NCBI GenBank assembly: GCA_963969395.1
Contig: OZ017799.1
Location: 15,812,501-15,876,500, forward strand
DNA: 64,000 nt
Origin: Pseudoscleropodium purum
Lineage: Eukaryota; Streptophyta; Bryopsida; Hypnales; Brachytheciaceae
Reading direction: 5' to 3'
Shown here: positions 59,060-64,000 of the stretch, piece by piece
Layout: every line of letters starts with the position of its first letter
Numbering within the stretch: the first letter of the stretch is position 1
Position numbers and translations under genes: made by a program
The notes under the pieces: generated by a model
What the model was told of the DNA's origin: nothing
The model's input: the letters and a program-made list of their open reading frames with translations, nothing else
Database searches by the model: none

Positions 59060-60218
59060 CTTAATATTCTATGTTGTCAAGTCTTTTTGTAACCTAAGAA
59101 AAAACCATTGCGCAAGATCTTTTTGTGACACTTGCCTCTTGTGAGTTGTCCAAATGTTGCCATATGTTCTAAATTCCACTTTGAAGAGTTCAAAAACAAC
59201 AACATATAATGGTTGTAAGGCAGAAGAGGTATAAGATGGTAGGGGAAGTAAATCAAACCCAATTTTTTTTGCAATAAGTATAAATTGCATCCAAAGTGAC
59301 GTGAGGGTATGACCATCTACGAGCATTAAATGTTTATTGGTAAGTGTAAAGGGTTTTTTTGTAATCCTTCTATGAAATGGTCAATTCATCTTGCAAACAA
59401 GAAGGTGGTCATCCATAGATTAGATTGCATGGCCTATAATGCATCTTTGTCATGTTTAGCTATATAGTCATGTCAATTTTGCATTCCTTTGAATATGTGA
59501 GAGTTAGATATGAACCCCTTTTATAAATTGCTATTTGAAAATATAGTCAAAGATTCTCTTTCATTAGGAATTGTTGAATGCACACTTCTACTTTCTATTC
59601 TATCTAGGACTTTATTCCCCCCTTCTACCTCCTTGTGCTTTAGATTCATTACAATTCCATATTTGTAGTGGCTTGTAGTTGGGTTGTGAGTAAATAGTAG
59701 CTAAATTTGAATAAAATATCCTTAAATTGTCTAGGCATAGTGTTTTTGCTTGTTTCATCTCTAATCTTTGGACCAATCTCAAGCTAAATCATAGATATCT
59801 AATTTAGAACCACCTCATCCAATTAGACCCTAGAATTCCATTAGTTTAAGTTGTGACCCTAAATTGAGCAATTTTAGATATTTTTCCTTTTAATTCAATG
59901 GGGATCATTTAAATATAAGAAAATGGCCTTGTTTTAGGTGACGGATTTGCATCAAAAGGAATAGATTTTTAGGTGATATGGAAAAAAACAAACCATGTTT
60001 TTATGTCAACAATGATGTCTATTGATTTTAAATTGGACATCATTCTTAACATTAAAACATGATTTTTTTTTCCATATCACCTAAAATTTGTTCTTGACAT
60101 CAACAAACTTTGGTTTCTTATAGGGTTTGGTTGGCTCCAAGCTTGCATTCACTCAAAAGAATGCTACTATCTTCCCTACCTCCTCTTGTGTTAGAACTCC
60201 TTTAGGACCCTTTTTCAT
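59060..60218 (-). pseudogene. Degraded pogo-type (Tc1/mariner superfamily) transposase
   Basis: Read on - from ATG 60218: MKKGPKGVLTQEEVGKIVAF is a pogo/CENP-B-like N-terminal helix-turn-helix start. After an interruption, the DDE_1 domain blocks appear in order and in shifting frames: LQIWNCNESKAQ (normally a DE-type acidic pair), KVLDRIESRSVHSTIPNERE with SLTIFSNSN, then NKHLMLVDGHTLTSLWM, FDLLPLPSYTSSALQPLYVV with VFELFKVEF, and DLAQWFFLRLQK. The catalytic Asp in LVDGH is retained; the LQPLD motif has become LQPLY. Multiple stops and frameshifts mark it as dead. A 150-bp palindrome interrupts it at 59949-60102. Pogo elements duplicate TA, matching the TA-bounded MITEs here, although the TIR link is unproven. 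Confidence 0.85.
59949..60102. repeat. 150-bp imperfect palindrome inside the pogo relic
   Basis: TTTTTAGGTGATATGGAAAA at about 59966 and its complement TTTTCCATATCACCTAAAA at about 60067-60086 form the core. Outer sequences (GCATCAAAAGGAATAG versus the segment near 60090-60102) also pair imperfectly, and inner ACAATGATGTC matches GACATCATTCTT. It lies between the HTH and DDE parts of the transposase, so it is probably a fold-back inserted after the gene died. Confidence 0.7.
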
Positions 60219-62696
60219 TGATATTATGTATCCATTGAAATGACCTCTAAGATTGGATCTAGAAACATTGTAGTATACACCAAATTGTTTTATTTTGCCT
60301 CTATATTCTATTTCTTGAATTTTCAATTAGAATGATGTTGTCTAATTGTACATTCTTTATAATGTGTTTTTCTACCCCTCTTTCTTTATATTGTGGTATT
60401 TTTTTGGCTCCTTGTTCTAAACTTGTTTTTAGTTGCAATTTGCTAGCTTGCAACTGTTCCTTTGCTCTCTTGTCTGTTGCATCTTATTGACCATCTCTCT
60501 TTCCTCCTTGTTGATAGTCTCTCTAGTTGCTTGCACATGGCTCTCTAATTCCACAAAAATGTTGTTGCCAATAGCCTCAAGTTGATATCTCTTGTATAGC
60601 TACCACTAGCAAGTTGCAATTGTTGTTCCCACCTAGTTTTATCTGGTATTCTCTTCCAAGTGGTTGTCATCCTCTTCATTGTTTTTGGAGAACTTGACTA
60701 GGTCATAGCATCCAATCTCTTGATGATGTGTCTATTTTTCACTTTAGAATCTCTCCCACTTTCCTACTATCACCACAATTGTTTTTTCCTAAAAATGTAT
60801 ACGCTCATCTTCGTGCCTCTCATCGCGTAGAAACATCCCTTACTTGCTCTAGTCTAAGGAAAGCCTACCACTGCCCGTATCCTTCTCACCACATCATTTG
60901 TCATTGAAGTTGCACTCTTCTATAGCGTCACCTTTGATGGATGACACTTTTGTTAATAGTCCTAACTTCTCTAAGCATGCCATGTAGCCTAGTAATGATC
61001 TCATGCAACTCGACAAATTTTATAATTAGTGGTGGTGGCATTGTTCCCTTAGATCTTAGGTCCATGCTCAAATCCAATCACACCTTCTCGATGACACGTC
61101 CCTTCTAGATACTTTCATTCTCTTCACTATCTATCATGCCAACTAAATGTTGTAGGCTTTCTTCCCGCCTATTTTTGCTCTTGGACTCTAAATAAGATAA
61201 AGTTCTCTCTTTTCTTTTGGCTAGTTTTTTGTACTTGTTTTCATGCTGTGCCTACTACTTTTTCCAATAGGTTGCCTTCCTAGCCTTGCCCATGTTGCCA
61301 TTTTTCTTGTCTACACCCCTACTTCTAACTTAGGCTTCTATCCACCCACCCACTTTGTTTGCAGCTTTATTTCATCTTTCTTATTACCATCACATTGATG
61401 ATTTGTCATCCATTCGCCATTGAGGTCATATAGATTACTCCTCCAATGAGCTCTTGTAGCTTGATTATGGACTCTTCTTATGAAATCAAGAATTGAATTG
61501 CATCTATAGTTTTCTTCAAAATTATTCTCTATCACTTGAAATTTTCTTATATATGAAAAAAATAGAAATAGAATCATGGAAAATTCCTTTTTCTTTTTGT
61601 GTTTATGGCTCTTTTTCTTCATTTTAGTCTTTTAGAGTTGTAAATTTCTAGATGAAATAAAACTTTGCAAAGGTTTCCAAAAATTGACTTGTATGAGTGC
61701 TATAGTAATTATTGATACTATTTAGAATTTGCACTTCAAAGCAAATAATTCCTTAAATACCTTTTTTAGAATACTCAAGCATTGCTTTATTGCCCCATGT
61801 TGACTTTATATTGTTGATTAATTGCCATCTAGAATCCCCTAAACTACTTGTTTGGTAATAAATAATTGCCACCTAAACACCTAACTTGGTCATCACAATG
61901 CTTTACTAAAACAATATAGCCCACCCAAAATTGCCAACTAGCCCAAAATTAGTGATGGGGTATGTTTAAATGGGCGAAAATAGGGGTATACAAAAATGGT
62001 GCAAATAATTTGGTGGTGCAAATAAGGCGCATTATGTCATAGAATGATAGTGCAAATAACATATCAAGTTTTAAGGAGGCATTTGTAAGTTTCTCAAGAA
62101 GTGTTCATTGCCATGGCCTTGAAGATTAGACTTTGGATATTTCCAACTTAGATTCAGTTTTTTAGTAAGACTATATGTTGGTGCAATTTACATTCTACGG
62201 TTGTTGGGTTTATCATTGATCTATGATAACTACAATTGAATGTATCAAAATAAGCAATTCAACATGGTTATTAATATTATATCTAATTAGGGGTGGGGGG
62301 CTTGTTGGTTGTCAAAAGAGAATTTTAAATCTTCCTATAATGCACTTTTGGACACTTTATAAATAAATTATGAATTTTCAACATGATGAAAATAGATGTA
62401 TCCAAATGCAACTTTAGACTCTCATGACTCTAGTAGGTTTGGGGGAAAATGACCATTGAAATTTTAAAATACTATGTGAAAAAAAAAAAAAAATGATTTA
62501 ATTCGTCAAATAATTTTTTATATTTTATTAGATTTCCTATAGCATTGGTAATGTGTGTTGTACATGATTATATATAAAATAGGGTGTTGTATAATTTCTC
62601 CATTTTAGTGGATAATAGAAAAAATTAGGATGTCAAACTTGGGACCCCTCTAAACTTCTATAATAGGTTCACTTGGATTATTAATGTCTAATGAGC
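60219..62696. other. Probable transposon debris, unassigned
   Basis: A - strand stretch (about 60700-61620) has longer runs of open frame than background, such as IIKFVELHEIITRLHGMLRE near 60960-61050 and ENYRCNSILDFIRRVHNQAT near 61445-61510. It looks like a degraded transposon protein, perhaps linked to the pogo element, but I cannot name it. The rest is AT-rich and non-coding. Confidence 0.35.
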
Positions 62697-63021
62697 ATTA
62701 GAGGATTTTTGGACCTTTAGGAGGGTTGTTTCAAGTAGGTGCATCGCAAACTACCCCCCCAATAGTTTGGGGGGAATGGTTGTTCCCGACAAAAAGAATT
62801 TAAAAGAATTTAAAAATAAATAAATCTTGAAATGAAGAAAAAAACTGAAGAAAAAAAATTCACTTTGTTTTTTGAAAAAAAAAAAAATTTTGAAATTTTT
62901 TTTTTTTTTTTTGGACGTGGCAATCACTGTACCACATCAACGAGCTGCCATGACCCTCTACAAGGTTGTTCCCACAGTTTGGGAACTCATAGTCCTCCCA
63001 AGGGCCCCAAAATCCTCTAAT
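62697..63021. mobile_element. 325-bp MITE with 28-bp inverted ends
   Basis: The left end is ATTAGAGGATTTTTGGACC with TTTAGGAGG. The right end, reverse-complemented, is ATTAGAGGATTTTGGGGCCC with TTGGGAGG: 28 bp with five mismatches, mostly G-to-A on the left arm. The centre is a long A/T homopolymer palindrome (about 62870-62912). No ORF. The target duplication is uncertain. Confidence 0.55.
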
Positions 63022-64000
63022 GGTTTGATGAACAATTTTGTATTTTCTATCCATTTTTGAACGTTGAAGGGAAATTCCTTTCTTGTTTTTAGGCAAGTGG
63101 TTGAGAGTGCATTGGCATTCTCAATGGCATTAGAGTTTAGGATTAGCGTATGTGGTCTAGTTTATTTTTGCCTCTGTGATTTCTTTGTTAAGTTTTTGTA
63201 TATTGGCATATAAGGGTTTCATAAGATAGGATTTGTTGATTTCCAACAACTTTTGAAAACAACTCCAAAATGGTTTTGGGTGAATTGTGCAATTTAAAGA
63301 CAACATCTCCCACCACTCTAGTAATCGAGACTTAAATCTATAGCTATTGTCCTTGTTGTATTCATCATGAATTTCTTGTGGTTTGCAATGGAAATGTGGA
63401 GGGGCTACTACTTGGGCTTAGGAGGGCTCAGAGGCTTTCATTTGAGAATTTAGGGTTAAGTAGTTGATGATTGTAAATCCCTCTAATTCTTACAACTTGC
63501 AAGGGATTTTTTTTTGTCTTGAAGGGTCTTTATTTTTTATAACATTCTAGGGTCTACATTTCATGTTGCATCTTTTTGGCTTTGTAATTCAGAGTTGGTT
63601 TTATTGTCAATGGTATTCTTCAGATATTGGTTTTATTTTATTATAGTCTTTTTTTGGAATTCACAACACTCCAAGATTTCATGTTGTAGCTCATTAGTTC
63701 TGTATTTTAGAATTCTATATTTTATTGTCAATGATATTCTTTAGACATTGGTTGTGTTTTCAATGGTCCTTTCAATGGTATGCAATTTGTATTGCATAGT
63801 TTATCCGGTGGTAATTTCAATGCCATACAATGTTTGTTGCTCATATATTTGATTTTTCAATACCATAGTATTTTTTCAGTATTCTATAGCTCTACAATAT
63901 TGAAAAAAATAGGGTACCCAAAACTTAGGGAGGGCACTGTCAAAAAACATAGGAACTATATGTGATAAAATATAAGGTCTAATATATTCATTTTATGTAA
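63022..64000. other. AT-rich intergenic DNA
   Basis: T-rich sequence with short repeated phrases (ATGTTGTAGCTC/ATGTTGCATC, TTTATTGTCAATG at about 63600 and 63721). No gene or element recognised. The window ends here. Confidence 0.5.

Overview
This is nuclear DNA from a plant. All three intact genes are plant-type, have GT-AG introns of about 100-530 bp, and sit in a large AT-rich, repeat-rich background. The short introns, low gene density and absence of any seed-plant hallmark suggest a non-seed plant (moss, liverwort, fern ally or a streptophyte relative). The sequence does not fix the species.

Intact genes, all on the + strand: (1) S-adenosylhomocysteine hydrolase, 3436-5372, three exons, 485 aa, exactly the plant length; (2) a plant NT-C2 (EEIG1/EHBP1-type) protein, 41833-44763, four coding exons, 754 aa, with a long GC-rich leader; (3) plant-type glutaminyl-peptide cyclotransferase, 47166-50691, eleven exons, 333 aa, membrane-anchored. 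I assembled every exon by hand; all junctions are in phase. The three genes serve unrelated housekeeping roles (methyl-cycle recycling, membrane/cytoskeleton-type scaffold, N-terminal pyroglutamate formation) and show no sign of joint function.

Most of the rest is transposon debris, and this is where the unusual material lies. On the - strand at about 53.9-55.7 kb is a degraded but clearly readable piggyBac-family (DDE_Tnp_1_7) transposase, a superfamily best known from animals. Two related elements in the same window (12853-13742 and 51482-52068) have the matching non-autonomous form: short CCCCTAAAGG termini bordered by TTAA. A second degraded transposase, pogo/Tc1-mariner type, lies at 59.06-60.22 kb (-), alongside several small elements bounded by TA and sharing TAAGGT/ACCTTA ends (2571-2730, 7206-7613, 24858-25133, 33827-34107, 56557-56808). 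Long fold-back palindromes occur at 11.67-12.48, 24.72-25.94 and 32.10-33.22 kb. The last interrupts a LINE-like ORF2 relic, and the second carries a nested TA element. A CACTA-like element lies at 10.1-11.0 kb.

Small islands of more balanced base composition inside the AT-rich desert (15.05-15.8, 23.1-24.3, 29.4-29.6, 34.1-36.06, 56.8-57.5 kb) look like gene remnants or orphan genes. They include a 47-codon ORF with a signal-peptide-like start (29436-29579) and two orphan ORFs (35098-34559 on -, 35321-35482 on +). No tRNA, rRNA, CRISPR or organellar sequence was recognised.
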